A stretch of 64,000 bases of DNA from MA-ANB-1 sp965216445 (GCA_965216445.1 OZ244166.1:2542001-2606000), one strand, 5' to 3'; positions 32,371 through 41,560 are shown, counted from the stretch's first letter. The notes: generated from the letters alone by a model not told the origin. A program made the numbers and translations.

Positions 32371-33485
32371 CTTCCACCTGCTATCGAATCAAGGACACGT
32401 ACTACACCTTTGAAGTCGTTGACGCTAGCCGCCGGAAGCAAATGATCGATGTGAGGCAGAACCGCTTGCATCCCCCTGGTCAGCGGCTCGTAACTCTGTC
32501 TAGCTGCGAGAGGATTCAGCCAGAGCACCTTGTGCACCGACCTGCGCAACCTCGCCATCTCCTTCGCCAGGAGCTCAGGCTCCCCGCAGTCCCAACCGTC
32601 AGAGAGGATGAGCATCACGGGCCCCCCACGCGCCAGGCGTCTGCTCCACTCCCGGTTCCAATGTGCAAGCGCCTCACCGATCTGGGTTCCGCCGGACCAG
32701 TCGGTCACCCTGGTGGCCACCCGCTCCAAAGCCGACTTTGTGTCGCGTTTTCGCATTTCCTCGGTGATGCGACTCAGATGCGTCGAGAATGTGAAAGCTT
32801 CCACGTTCCGAAACCTTTTCTGAGCCGCGTGAGCGAAAACCAAGAAAATGTCCGCGTAGGCCTCCATCGAACCGGAGACGTCAGCGATCACAATCAGGGG
32901 GCGCTCCTTGAGGCGACGCTCCTTCCAGTCCATCAGCATCATGTCCCCACTTGGGCCCACTGCCTTGCGAAGGGTCCTCCTCATGTCCGGGCGGGAACCA
33001 GGGGACCGGGGCGCCCATCGTCTCGTCCGGAAGTCGGTCGGTTGCCAGAGCATCGTCATGATCAAACGACGCGCCTCCGCCAGGTCCTCATCATCCAGAG
33101 TGGAAAAGTCGCGGGTCGACACTGTCTCGACCGACGACGCCCCGACTCGATCGGATACTGCCGTCTCCTGAGTGCCGCCGGAGCCTTGGAGAGAAAAACT
33201 GGCCGAGTTCCTCGATTCTTGTTTGTCGGGGTTTCGAGACACCAGCATCGCCGAAGACAATTGGTCGAAGAACTTCTCGAATTCCTCCTTGAAGACTTTT
33301 ATTTGGGCCCGATCGGTTACCGCCAAAGCTTGCATCGATGCTTCGGCTTGGGAGCGACGGGTCACATCGATGAGGCTGAGCGCGCGGGCCATGTCAGCTG
33401 TCTGGTCGGCGGTGACAACAAGACCTCGGGATCTCAAGGCGCCGGAGAAGGAGCTGATTTGATCTACAACGTTGGGAAGGGTCAT
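32367..33485 (-). CDS. coxE: CoxE-like von Willebrand factor A domain protein
   Basis: A 372-residue protein with the CoxE layout. A helical N-terminus (FSGALRSRGLVVTADQTADM) is followed by a variable middle, the maturation motif RRWAPRSPGSRPDMRRTLRKA, and a VWA domain with MIDAS DVSGSM at 202-207 and SDGWDCGEP later. CoxE works with the AAA+ ATPase CoxD in stepwise assembly of the [CuSMoO2] centre of aerobic CO dehydrogenase, or of related molybdenum hydroxylases. Overlaps with coxD and the XdhC N-domain gene (ATGA) show tight coupling. No CoxL, CoxM or CoxS gene is visible in the window. Confidence 0.9.
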   Translation of the reverse strand: MTLPNVVDQISSFSGALRSRGLVVTADQTADMARALSLIDVTRRSQAEASMQALAVTDRAQIKVFKEEFEKFFDQLSSAMLVSRNPDKQESRNSASFSLQGSGGTQETAVSDRVGASSVETVSTRDFSTLDDEDLAEARRLIMTMLWQPTDFRTRRWAPRSPGSRPDMRRTLRKAVGPSGDMMLMDWKERRLKERPLIVIADVSGSMEAYADIFLVFAHAAQKRFRNVEAFTFSTHLSRITEEMRKRDTKSALERVATRVTDWSGGTQIGEALAHWNREWSRRLARGGPVMLILSDGWDCGEPELLAKEMARLRRSVHKVLWLNPLAARQSYEPLTRGMQAVLPHIDHLLPAASVNDFKGVVRVLDSIAGGR

Positions 33486-34360
33486 CCCACAAGTGTGTCG
33501 ACGCCGACTTCCCGCACGTGGTCAACGTCATCCTTGTACTTGAGGACGACGCCAAGCGTGGAGTCGATGGTTGGTGTTGCCAGTTGACCTGCGCCCAGGA
33601 GACGCAGCGACTCCGCCCAGTCGAGCGTCTCGGCGACGCCGGGAGGTTTGAATAGATCGAGATCGCGAAGGCGCCGCATCGCTTCGCTCAAAGTGTCTGC
33701 GAGCTCCTTGTTCAGATCGGGAACCTTTCGTTGAATGATCGCCGACTCACGGGCGGGTGAGGGATAGTCGATCCAGTGATACACACACCTCCGCTTCAAG
33801 GCATCGTGGATTTCGCGGGTTCGGTTCGAGGTCAAGACCACAATGGGCGGTGTGTCGGCTTTGATCGTCCCAATCTCGGGAATGGAGATTTGAAAGTCGG
33901 AGAGAAGCTCCAATAAGAAGGCTTCGAATTCCTCGTCGGCACGGTCTAGTTCGTCGATCAAAAGGACAGGCCGGTGACCACCCTTGCTTGCTTCGATTGC
34001 TTGCAGGAGGGGGCGAGCTATCAGGTACTCCCGACTCATGATGTCCTCGGGGGTGGCATCAGCTCCGGCACCCGAAGCTTCCAGAAGCCGAATTGCCATC
34101 ATCTGCCGGGCGTAGTCCCATTCGTAGAGAGCCTGGCCGACGTCAAGACCCTCGTAACACTGGAGCCGAATCAGCTCCGCCCCGGACATCTCGGCCAACA
34201 CCTTTGCGACCTCGGTCTTGCCGACACCGGCCTCACCTTCCAAGAACAATGGGCGGCCCAGCTGATTGGCCAGGTGGATGGCGATCGTCAGATTCTCGTC
34301 GGTGAAATAGTCCAGAGAGTCGAGAGCATCAGCAAGCTGTTCAACAGTGTCGGGAATCAC
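33482..34360 (-). CDS. coxD: CoxD-like MoxR-family AAA+ ATPase
   Basis: A 292-residue AAA+ ATPase starting at GTG 34360. Walker A is GEAGVGKT (42-49), Walker B is LLIDELDRAD, sensor 1 is VVLTSNRTRE, and the arginine finger region is LKRRCVYHW. The YEGLDVGQALYEWDYARQM segment is characteristic of the CoxD branch of MoxR ATPases. CoxD is a chaperone for maturation of molybdenum hydroxylases. It is the first gene of the five-gene operon; the 129 bp upstream separate it from a divergent membrane protein gene. Confidence 0.92.
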   Translation of the reverse strand: MIPDTVEQLADALDSLDYFTDENLTIAIHLANQLGRPLFLEGEAGVGKTEVAKVLAEMSGAELIRLQCYEGLDVGQALYEWDYARQMMAIRLLEASGAGADATPEDIMSREYLIARPLLQAIEASKGGHRPVLLIDELDRADEEFEAFLLELLSDFQISIPEIGTIKADTPPIVVLTSNRTREIHDALKRRCVYHWIDYPSPARESAIIQRKVPDLNKELADTLSEAMRRLRDLDLFKPPGVAETLDWAESLRLLGAGQLATPTIDSTLGVVLKYKDDVDHVREVGVDTLVG

Positions 34361-34489
34361 GCCTTTAGCCTAAATCGCCAGGGAGACAACGGCAGCGGGT
34401 CTACGGGCAGAAACCTCCTAGAAGTCTTCACATTGTCTCCACAATTGGCTCCGAAAATCACTCCTGACTCACAGAAAGGAGTTGAAAAA

Positions 34490-34906
34490 ATGAGAATGAG
34501 ATTGGTGGGCACAATCCTTGCCGCTCTCGTGATAATCGGTGGCATCGGTGCCCTCGGTTATGGAATCTTCCAGACCGGCTACCAGCAGGGTCTGGTGGAA
34601 ACCGTCGAACTGGCTGCAGATGGAGCCGAAATAGTTACACCAGTGGCCGTTGGGTTCTACCCCGGCTATCACGGATTTGGGATATTCGGACTGTTCTTCA
34701 AGGTTCTATTCCTGTTCCTGATCTTCGGATTCATCTTCAAGTTGATCTTCGGTAGACGACGCTGGGGTCCGAGACCCAACGGACCCGGATGGTCGGATGG
34801 CGATGATCCAGGCAGTCACCCCATGGCGAAACGCTTCGCAGCGTGGCATCAGCAGATGCACGAAGGTGACGATGCGGGTAAGCCAGACGCAGGCACCCAG
34901 CCGTGA
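34490..34906 (+). CDS. Small membrane protein preceding a two-component system
   Basis: ATG 34490 follows AAGGAG and gives 138 residues. There are two membrane segments: about residues 4-26 (LVGTILAALVIIGGIGALGYG) and 64-86 (FFKVLFLFLIFGFIFKLIFG), with a glycine/tyrosine-rich loop between (PGYHGFGIFG). A hydrophilic tail follows, with RRRWGPRPNGPGWSDG and a helix MAKRFAAWHQQMHEGDD. The tail motif also occurs in membrane proteins placed before two-component genes in other bacteria, as I recall; the function is unknown. A response regulator gene starts 19 bp downstream, so a sensing accessory or target is possible. Confidence 0.75.
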   Translation: MRMRLVGTILAALVIIGGIGALGYGIFQTGYQQGLVETVELAADGAEIVTPVAVGFYPGYHGFGIFGLFFKVLFLFLIFGFIFKLIFGRRRWGPRPNGPGWSDGDDPGSHPMAKRFAAWHQQMHEGDDAGKPDAGTQP

Positions 34907-34925
34907 TCGAGTCCAGACGACCACA

Positions 34926-35612
34926 ATGGCAAAAATGCACAAGATCCTCGTCGTAGACGACGAACTCAAGATCGCCCGCCTGGTCAGGGATTACCTGACC
35001 GAGGCGGGCTTTGAGGTGGTTCTTGCCAGCAATGGACCCGCTGCCGTCGCAACCGCAAGATCCGAAAAGCCAGACCTTGTCGTTCTCGACCTTGGGCTCC
35101 CCGGTATGGACGGCCATGACGTGACAAGATCCATCCGACGCCAATCCGAGGTGCCAATAGTGATGCTGACGGCAAGGAGCGACGAAACCGACAGGGTTAT
35201 CGGACTCGAACTTGGCGCCGACGACTACGTGGTCAAGCCTTTCAGCCCCAAAGAGCTAGTGGCTCGCATCAAAGCGGTTCTCCGCCGTTCTGCGGGTGCG
35301 GTGCGATCGGAGGTGGTCAGAATCCACGACCTCGAAATCAACGTCGGCAACTACACCGTCCACAAAGGGAACACTCGCTTGGATTTCACGGTTTCGGAGT
35401 TCGAGCTCCTCCGAACCCTTGCCGGCCAACCTGGCCGTGTCTTCACTAGGGCTCAGCTGTTGGAGGCGATTAGAGGGGTGGCCTTCGAGTCGTATGAACG
35501 AGCGATCGACGCGCACATCAAGAACATCCGCAAGAAGCTGAACAGCGTCGATCCGGATGCTGACTACATCGAGACAGTGTATGGAGTCGGTTACAGGTTC
35601 AACGATGCCTAA
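34926..35612 (+). CDS. OmpR-family response regulator
   Basis: A 228-residue regulator from ATG 34926 (MAKMHKILVVDDELKIARLV). It has acidic pocket residues 11-13, phospho-acceptor D55 in VVLDLGLPGMDG and K in YVVKPFSPKE. The winged-helix output domain reads DFTVSEFELLRTLAG, AIDAHIKNIRKKLN and VYGVGYRFND. The kinase gene starts inside its last codons (ATG 35605). Upstream lies the small membrane protein gene, which is likely to be in the same operon. Confidence 0.94.
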   Translation: MAKMHKILVVDDELKIARLVRDYLTEAGFEVVLASNGPAAVATARSEKPDLVVLDLGLPGMDGHDVTRSIRRQSEVPIVMLTARSDETDRVIGLELGADDYVVKPFSPKELVARIKAVLRRSAGAVRSEVVRIHDLEINVGNYTVHKGNTRLDFTVSEFELLRTLAGQPGRVFTRAQLLEAIRGVAFESYERAIDAHIKNIRKKLNSVDPDADYIETVYGVGYRFNDA

Positions 35613-36672
35613 TCGTATGGACTGGGGGCCACCGGGTCGAGGAACGCCCGGGCCATATGGCCGAGCGTCGGGAGGACGCATATTCCGGCGGGTTATGGGG
35701 TTCATGGCCATCCTCATCCTCACAGCCGCGGTGACTGGTGCAGTTGTTGCGACGGGCCTCGCCGCACTGGAGGGTGGAGAACGCTGGGTGGTGGTGGGCC
35801 TGGTAGTTGTCCTCTTTGTTGCCTTTGGGCTATTCCTCAGACGTCAAATGACAAGGACTTGGGCTCCTGTTGGTGAACTTCTCGACGCCACCCAAAAGCT
35901 GGCCGACGGAGACGCAGCCGTTCGCATTCAACGTCGCGATCGGAGCCCGTTTGGTCGAGTTGCGGAGTCTTTCAACGTGATGGCGGCCCGACTGGAAGAG
36001 GAGGAAACCAGACGCAGACGCCTCCTCGCCGATCTTGGACACGAGTTGCGGACACCATTAACCGTGATCCGCGGCGAAATCGAGGCGGTTCTCGATGGTC
36101 TGCATCCACCCGACTCTCTCAGCGGTGTCGTCGACGAAGTCACGCTGATGGAGCGCCTTCTCGAGGACTTGCGCCTCCTTTCGATTGCCGAAGCCGGACA
36201 GCTCAGGTTGGAATACGAGTCAGTCGACATTGGGAATCTGGTCAAAGACTGCGTTGCATCGTTTGCCTCAGTGCATGAATCTCAAGGGATCGACGTTGTG
36301 ATCGAAGAACCCAAGCGCTCCGCTTCGATCGAGGCAGATCCGTATCGTATCCACCAGGTGCTGAGCAATCTGATCAGCAATGCCAACAAGGCGATGCAGG
36401 ACGGAGGCAGGCTCTTGATAACGGTGGAAGACCTGTTCGACGAGGTTGTAGTCGAAGTCGCCGACTCGGGTCAGGGTATCCCCGACGACCAACTCGACCG
36501 GATCTTCGACCGCTTTGCCACCGCTGCCGGGACCGCAGGGTCAGGATTGGGGCTGTCGATTGCTCGAGATTTGGTTGAAGCCCACGGTGGCAACCTGTCC
36601 GCTCGGAACCACGATGGAGGAGGAGCGGTGTTTGTTGTGACGCTTCCGGTTTCGCAGGGGACACCGAGCTAG
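35605..36672 (+). CDS. Sensor histidine kinase with HAMP domain
   Basis: A 355-residue kinase from ATG 35605 (MPNRMDWGPPGRGTPG). Membrane segments are about residues 31-52 and 61-79, with a very short outer loop. HAMP is at 80-130, the H-box LGHELRTPLTVIR has H146, the N-box is SNLISNANKAMQDGG, G1 is VADSGQGIP and G2 is GTAGSGLGLSIARDL. The short periplasmic loop resembles kinases that sense membrane or envelope state through a partner; the upstream small membrane protein is a candidate. Translation is coupled to the response regulator by an 8-bp overlap. Confidence 0.94.
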   Translation: MPNRMDWGPPGRGTPGPYGRASGGRIFRRVMGFMAILILTAAVTGAVVATGLAALEGGERWVVVGLVVVLFVAFGLFLRRQMTRTWAPVGELLDATQKLADGDAAVRIQRRDRSPFGRVAESFNVMAARLEEEETRRRRLLADLGHELRTPLTVIRGEIEAVLDGLHPPDSLSGVVDEVTLMERLLEDLRLLSIAEAGQLRLEYESVDIGNLVKDCVASFASVHESQGIDVVIEEPKRSASIEADPYRIHQVLSNLISNANKAMQDGGRLLITVEDLFDEVVVEVADSGQGIPDDQLDRIFDRFATAAGTAGSGLGLSIARDLVEAHGGNLSARNHDGGGAVFVVTLPVSQGTPS

Positions 36673-36674
36673 AT

Positions 36675-37871
36675 CTAAACGACGTACGCGTGCAGATCCC
36701 CGTTCTTATGGATCTCGAGGTCTTCCATGCCAAGCCACGTCGCGACAAGCTCGAGTTCTTTTCGCAATTCGCGACCTACTCGGACCTGGTCAACCCCGTC
36801 TTCGCCGAAGGCGCCTTTCACCAGCAAACGACCTGCTTTTCGGTCTGTCTTCAAGTCGACACGAGCAACCAGGTCACCGTCCAGTAAGAAGGGAAGCACG
36901 TAGTAGCCGTAGATCCGTTTCGGTTCGGGAACATAGATCTCGATCCGGTAGTGGAAGTCCCAGATGCGCTCGGTTCGATCTCTGTACCAAACCAGGCTGT
37001 CGAAGGGCGACAACAAGGCTGTTCCTCGAGCTCGGCGGGGCAATACGGCGTCGGGGTCGAGGTATCCCGGTTTTGGCCAACCGTCCACGTCAACTTCGAT
37101 CAATTTGTCGGCTGCAACGAGGTCGGAGATGGCGGCCCTCGCAAGCTGGCTACCCCCTTTGACCTGGTTGAACCTCGGATAGTCGATCAGGTCGTTGGCC
37201 GTCGCCACCCCCATATGGCGTGCAGCGTTCATCAACAGCAGTGGAGCTGCTTCTTCCATGCTCAGGTGAGGAGGGCCAAGATGTGCGGGAGCAACCACTC
37301 GTTCCGTCAAGTCATACATCCGGGTGAAGTTGGGGCGGGCGGCCGTGGTGACTTTCCCTTGAAAGAAAAGCGCCTCGAGAGCGACCTTGCCTTTGGACCA
37401 GTTCCACATGGCCGGAGCACCACGCTCTCCGGGGTCCTTGAGATCGGAGGCTTTCAGCGGACCAAACGACCGGACCTGGTCCAGGACGTCGGCGAGATAA
37501 TGCGGTTCGTTCTCGACCAGCTCAACGAATCGGCTCCATCGCACGGGCCGGTTCATGAGCCAGCGCCAAAGTCGGTGATCTTCAACCGGTATCAGAGAAG
37601 CCTCATGGCCCCAGTACTCGAACAGCTCGCCCGAACCCCACAACCAATCGTCGAGACCCGCCCGGTCGTAACTACCAAGCCTGGAGAAGAACGGCATGTA
37701 ATGGGTGCGGCTGAAGACATTCACCGAATCGAGTTGAACGATCCCAACATCTGACATCACCCTTCGGAAGTGACGTGCATCCACGCGACCTGTAGGCCTG
37801 GGACGGTTGAATCCCTGTGCGGCAAGGGCATAGCGTCTCGCTTGGTCGTTGGTTATCCGGCGCATCGGCAT
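36675..37871 (-). CDS. YcaQ-like DNA interstrand crosslink glycosylase
   Basis: A 398-residue winged-helix protein of the HTH_42/YcaQ (AlkX/AlkZ) family. The catalytic Q-x-D motif is visible as VQLDSV, with Q46 and D48. Other family blocks are RTHYMPFFSRLGSYD, ELFEYWGHEASLIP, RGTALLSPFDSLVWYRDR and YGYYVLPFLLDGDLVARVDLK. In bacteria these enzymes unhook interstrand crosslinks or remove N7-alkylguanines made by natural alkylating toxins. It stands alone, convergent with the kinase gene. With the AlkD-like gene it is the second alkyl-base repair candidate in the window. Confidence 0.88.
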   Translation of the reverse strand: MPMRRITNDQARRYALAAQGFNRPRPTGRVDARHFRRVMSDVGIVQLDSVNVFSRTHYMPFFSRLGSYDRAGLDDWLWGSGELFEYWGHEASLIPVEDHRLWRWLMNRPVRWSRFVELVENEPHYLADVLDQVRSFGPLKASDLKDPGERGAPAMWNWSKGKVALEALFFQGKVTTAARPNFTRMYDLTERVVAPAHLGPPHLSMEEAAPLLLMNAARHMGVATANDLIDYPRFNQVKGGSQLARAAISDLVAADKLIEVDVDGWPKPGYLDPDAVLPRRARGTALLSPFDSLVWYRDRTERIWDFHYRIEIYVPEPKRIYGYYVLPFLLDGDLVARVDLKTDRKAGRLLVKGAFGEDGVDQVRVGRELRKELELVATWLGMEDLEIHKNGDLHAYVV

Positions 37872-37946
37872 CCGACGCTAGTCATCCGATGTGACAGATT
37901 TCCTGCCGTCAAGGCGCCTCCACCTGGATGGCGGCGACCCGATGCC

Positions 37947-38363
37947 TTAGATTCCTGAGTCCTTCATGGAACCGGTGATCTTGCCCAGGTCGACCCGGTA
38001 GAGAAAACAAACCACTTCGCGATCGCCGTTGTTCCACGACTCATCAGTCGGGATCAACCACGCAAAATCTAGGTCCGAGAGTTCGTAGGACTGGCCGACG
38101 AAGTCAGCAAACCTGTCAACACATCCGGCGTCGGCCAAATCGGCGGCCACGTCAAATCCCGGGTAGGTCGATTCGGTCATGTCGTAGGTTGCGTAAACCT
38201 CGTTGTCGTGAGGCTCGGAGCACTCGACTACTGGCACGTCAGAGACTTCGGTGGCTAGATCAGCGGTGTCATCGAAGCAGTCACCCACTTCGAGAGTATG
38301 CACATTTCCTTGAGTGCAGGCGGCGAGCGCCAGGGCGAAAAGCAAACCGTAGAACCACTTCAT
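37947..38363 (-). CDS. Septum-formation-domain lipoprotein
   Basis: ATG 38363 has GGAG upstream and gives MKWFYGLLFALALAAC, a lipoprotein signal peptide with the acylated cysteine at residue 16. The 138-residue product contains VHTLEVGDCFDDTADLATEV, then VPVVECSEPHDNEVYATYDM and a late CVDRFADFVG. This is the actinobacterial 'septum formation' domain, with conserved GDCF and C-x-x-PHxxE motifs and paired cysteines. It acts outside the membrane; the family's role is not established. It is divergent from purB. Confidence 0.82.
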   Translation of the reverse strand: MKWFYGLLFALALAACTQGNVHTLEVGDCFDDTADLATEVSDVPVVECSEPHDNEVYATYDMTESTYPGFDVAADLADAGCVDRFADFVGQSYELSDLDFAWLIPTDESWNNGDREVVCFLYRVDLGKITGSMKDSGI

Positions 38364-38472
38364 TCGTTTCCACTCCTCGAGTGTCGGGAACCAAACCATA
38401 TATCGGATGTCGGCGACCGGCGGTTTAGGCATACGTTGGGCAGCCCTCTCGCCTGTGGCATCATCCAACTCA

Positions 38473-39774
38473 GTGATTGAGCGTTACACCCTTCCTGAGA
38501 TGGGAAATCTCTGGAGAGAGCCCAGGAAACTGAGGGCTTGGAAAGAGGTTGAGGTGCTGGCTTCGGAGGCTTGGAACCGACTGGGCAAAGTGCCCGATGG
38601 TGTCGCTGACTCTGCTCGCGCAGCTGCGGTTCCGACGCCAGAGGAGGTCGCCGCCCGTGAAGAAGTCACCAATCACGACCTCGCCGCCTTTGTCGACCTC
38701 CTCGGCCAGAATGCAGGACCGGTCGCCGCACCGTGGATCCACTACGGGTTGACCTCCTCCGATGTTCTCGACACTGCCGGTGGACTGATACTCAAGGAGG
38801 CATCACAGTTACTGCTTCAGAGCCTGGCTGACCTTTTTGAAATCGTGAAGGCGAAGGCTGAGGAACACCGCGAGACCTACATGGTCGGGCGCACCCACGG
38901 GATTTGGGCGGAGCCGACAACATTCGGTCTGAAGTTGACCGGCTGGGCGTTCGAGTTGGCCCGTGACCACCGACGTCTGCTCGATGCCGCAGAAGAGGTG
39001 TCAGTCGGAAAGATTTCCGGAGCGGTCGGTACTTATGCGCAGGTGCCGCCCGAAGTGGAAACCTATGTCTGCGAGCAGTTGGGCTTGACCGTTGAACCCG
39101 CGTCAACCCAAATCACCTCCAGAGACCGCCACGCTCGCTGGTTGCAGACTCTGGCATTGGTAGGTGCCTCCATCGAACGAATGGCGACGGAGGTTCGCCA
39201 TCTCCAGAGGTCCGAGGTCGCTGAAGTCCGAGAAGCGTTCCGAAAGGGCCAGAAAGGCTCATCGGCGATGCCCCACAAGCGAAACCCGATACTCTCCGAG
39301 AGAATGACCGGGATGGCCCGCCTGCTGCGTGGCTATTCGCAGGTCGGTCTGGAGAACGTCGCCCTCTGGCACGAGAGAGACATCAGTCACTCTTCCGCCG
39401 AGCGTGTGGTCCTACCGGATGCCTCGATCACTCTCCACTACATGCTCGTCAAGTTCGCCGGTCTGATCGATCGTCTCGTCGTCGACTCCGCTCGAATGGA
39501 ACAGAACCTGGAGTCCACCAACGGACTCATATTCAGCCAACCGGTACTTCTCGCCTTGGTTGAGCTGGGTACGTCTCGAGATGACGCTTATCGGATCGTC
39601 CAGCGGAATGCGATGGCCGCATGGGACGGGAAGGGGCACCTGCGGGACCTTCTCCTTGCCGACCCGGATGTCAGCCTCGACCCTGAACAGATTTCCGATT
39701 GTTTTGATCTGGCGCGGGTCGGGGAGTCGGCATCAATTTTATTTGAAAGACTTTCCGAGCTTTCCCTCGACTGA
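38473..39774 (+). CDS. purB: Adenylosuccinate lyase
   Basis: A 433-residue lyase acting twice in purine synthesis: SAICAR to AICAR, and adenylosuccinate to AMP. GTG 38473 gives VIERYTLPEMGNLWREPRKL, the normal PurB N-terminus. No Shine-Dalgarno precedes it, and the in-frame ATG 38407 would add 22 unlike residues. Conserved parts are HYGLTSSDVLDTA, MVGRTHGIWAEPT, the catalytic loop GSSAMPHKRNPILSERM and RDISHSSAERVVLPD. It is convergent with an MBL gene, sharing a stem-loop at the stops. Confidence 0.96.
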   Translation: MIERYTLPEMGNLWREPRKLRAWKEVEVLASEAWNRLGKVPDGVADSARAAAVPTPEEVAAREEVTNHDLAAFVDLLGQNAGPVAAPWIHYGLTSSDVLDTAGGLILKEASQLLLQSLADLFEIVKAKAEEHRETYMVGRTHGIWAEPTTFGLKLTGWAFELARDHRRLLDAAEEVSVGKISGAVGTYAQVPPEVETYVCEQLGLTVEPASTQITSRDRHARWLQTLALVGASIERMATEVRHLQRSEVAEVREAFRKGQKGSSAMPHKRNPILSERMTGMARLLRGYSQVGLENVALWHERDISHSSAERVVLPDASITLHYMLVKFAGLIDRLVVDSARMEQNLESTNGLIFSQPVLLALVELGTSRDDAYRIVQRNAMAAWDGKGHLRDLLLADPDVSLDPEQISDCFDLARVGESASILFERLSELSLD

Positions 39775-39795
39775 CTTCGAGGTCGAGAGTCAGTC
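39769..39795. terminator. Convergent stem-loop over the purB and MBL-gene stops
   Basis: GACTGAC (39769-39775) pairs with GTCAGTC (39789-39795), with partial inner pairing. It covers both stop codons of the converging genes. The 7-bp stem is modest, so termination strength is uncertain. Confidence 0.5.
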
Positions 39796-40512
39796 CGGGA
39801 GCATCACCAGGGCTGCCTGAGGCGAACCTGACCACGGTCTGCCATGCCCGGGAAGAATCAGGTCGGCGTCGAGATCGCGAATTCGCCCCAATGAGGTCCG
39901 AGCTAGGTCTGCGTCGAGATGAAATCTCTTGTCCATGACCTGTGGACCCGTCCTATCGCCGAGCAAGTCCATCGTCACCAGGCCGTCACCGCTGAACAGA
40001 ATCCCCTTGTCTTTGCAGTGAAACATCACGTGCCCTTCGGTGTGTCCTGGCGTGTGGACTGCGACCGGATTACCAGGTAGATCAAGCCTGTCGCGGTCGG
40101 CGAAGGTGCCGACAGTCTCGAGATGGTCGAGAGTCAACACTCCAGCCCAGATCATCGGCAGAAAGTTGCGCAGTGCCTTGATGCTGAACATGGGCAGCTC
40201 AGTGGCAGTCACCGCAAAACGCCCTGTGTACGTGCCCACGGCCCGCTCTTCCTCGTCTTCGTGGACCATTACATCCACACCGGCATCTTGGGCCTTCTTT
40301 GCCAGTCCAAAATGGTCAGCGTGGGCATGGGTCGCCACCACTCCCGCGACGGAGTCAAGCGAGAGGCCCACACTCTGCAGACCGTCGTTGAGGACCTTCC
40401 ACTCCCGGGAACAACCGGCGTCAATGACAGTCGCTTCGTCCCCCTCTTTCAGCAGATAGAAGTTGTGGTCGCGGCTTCCTAGCTTGAATACACCATCCGC
40501 AACCTGCTCCAT
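39790..40512 (-). CDS. MBL-fold metallo-hydrolase
   Basis: A 240-residue metallo-beta-lactamase fold protein. The first metal motif is THAHADHFGL (H62, H64, D66, H67), followed by VHTPGHTEGHVMFHCKD (third histidine), ILFSGDGLVTMDLLGD (bridging Asp) and LPGHGRPWSGSP (last histidine). This is a complete dinuclear zinc or iron site of the glyoxalase II/quorum-lactonase type. The substrate is not predictable; a hydrolase of thioesters or lactones is likely. It is convergent with purB and divergent from a membrane protein gene. Confidence 0.88.
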   Translation of the reverse strand: MEQVADGVFKLGSRDHNFYLLKEGDEATVIDAGCSREWKVLNDGLQSVGLSLDSVAGVVATHAHADHFGLAKKAQDAGVDVMVHEDEEERAVGTYTGRFAVTATELPMFSIKALRNFLPMIWAGVLTLDHLETVGTFADRDRLDLPGNPVAVHTPGHTEGHVMFHCKDKGILFSGDGLVTMDLLGDRTGPQVMDKRFHLDADLARTSLGRIRDLDADLILPGHGRPWSGSPQAALVMLPD

Positions 40513-40570
40513 ACCCTGAAGTTAGTCCGTCGCGCTCAACGGATGCGGAGATCGCTTCTAGGCTTGAAGG

Positions 40571-41479
40571 GTGGCCAAGTATCCTCCGCTCCTACCCAAA
40601 ACGCGGACGCTCTTTGTTGTCTTCCGAGCGGTTGCCGTCCTCATGGTCCTCCTTGCGGTTTGGGCGATCGCTACCGGCGATACTGCCGAACTGACCACCA
40701 CCGAGCTGCGGATTCTCATCGGAGCAATCGCCCTGGTCGTCGCAAGCTGGATGAGCCCATACTCGCCATGGTTCCTGGTCTTTCTTGCGGTGCCGATAAT
40801 CGTGTTCCCGATCAGCGGGGCAACTGGAATCGCCGTGTTCGCCGTCACGGTGGGGGTGTTCGTATGGCTTGTCTGGCGGCGAACCCAACCGGTGATCCTC
40901 GACCCAGCCGGTGTGCGGCGCGTGGATGACGACGCTGTCATGCCGGGTGCCATTGCTTTCGTCGAGGAGTTCGAACGGCTTGGCTGGTCTCGTATCGGAG
41001 CCGTGGGCGCAGACCTAGGGAAACTCGACGTGACCATGAGCGGGCTGATGTCGCCGGATCGGACAAGCTACGTGGAGGTGACAGATCTCGTAATTGCCAT
41101 CACCAGTGTGTTCACTGACGGTCGAACCCTCGTGACACGCAACTCCGGGGGCCACACGATGGGAGACTGGGTTCTCGCGAATGACATGCGCGGGGCGTCA
41201 CCAACTGAACTTGCTCAAGGACATCGAAGAGCCCTTGAGATTCTCCGTACTCAAAGTATCTCGCCTCAACGGCTCGAGAAAACAGGTCTCGTAGATTTCA
41301 TCGTCGAACAGGAGAGGGCTTCGATCGGCTTTGCCAATGGACAGCGACCGAAATTGGCCAACAGTCTCAAAGGTGTTGGACCCCTTGACGATTCGGAGGA
41401 GTCCCTGGCGAGGATCAAGAGGTGGCAGTGGAAATCGGGTCCCGACTTCAACCACCTTCTCGGCCAATCGAAGCGATAA
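40571..41479 (+). CDS. Membrane protein with C-terminal soluble domain, unknown
   Basis: A 302-residue protein starting at GTG 40571. Four membrane segments lie in the first 105 residues (about 14-35, 46-62, 66-82 and 84-103), ending in WLVWRRTQP. A cytoplasmic domain of about 195 residues follows, with mixed sheet and helix: RVDDDAVMPGAIAFVEEFER, YVEVTDLVIAITSVFTDGRT and HRRALEILRTQSISPQRLE. No family recognised. The repeated short strands resemble a regulatory or ligand-binding domain, but this is not a functional call. It stands alone between an MBL hydrolase and an FAD oxidoreductase. Confidence 0.65.
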   Translation: MAKYPPLLPKTRTLFVVFRAVAVLMVLLAVWAIATGDTAELTTTELRILIGAIALVVASWMSPYSPWFLVFLAVPIIVFPISGATGIAVFAVTVGVFVWLVWRRTQPVILDPAGVRRVDDDAVMPGAIAFVEEFERLGWSRIGAVGADLGKLDVTMSGLMSPDRTSYVEVTDLVIAITSVFTDGRTLVTRNSGGHTMGDWVLANDMRGASPTELAQGHRRALEILRTQSISPQRLEKTGLVDFIVEQERASIGFANGQRPKLANSLKGVGPLDDSEESLARIKRWQWKSGPDFNHLLGQSKR

Positions 41480-41560
41480 CCGCTAGCTTCTCTCCGATCA
41501 CGTGAGTTGCGATATCACCGAGCAGAACACCCCGGTCGACAGGGGAATCACGCGGTCGGT

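Noticed and set aside
35651..35664. Further copy of the GGCCATATATGGCC palindrome
   Set aside because: GGCCATATGGCC here lies inside the histidine kinase gene, is two bases shorter and lacks the TAAGGAA block.
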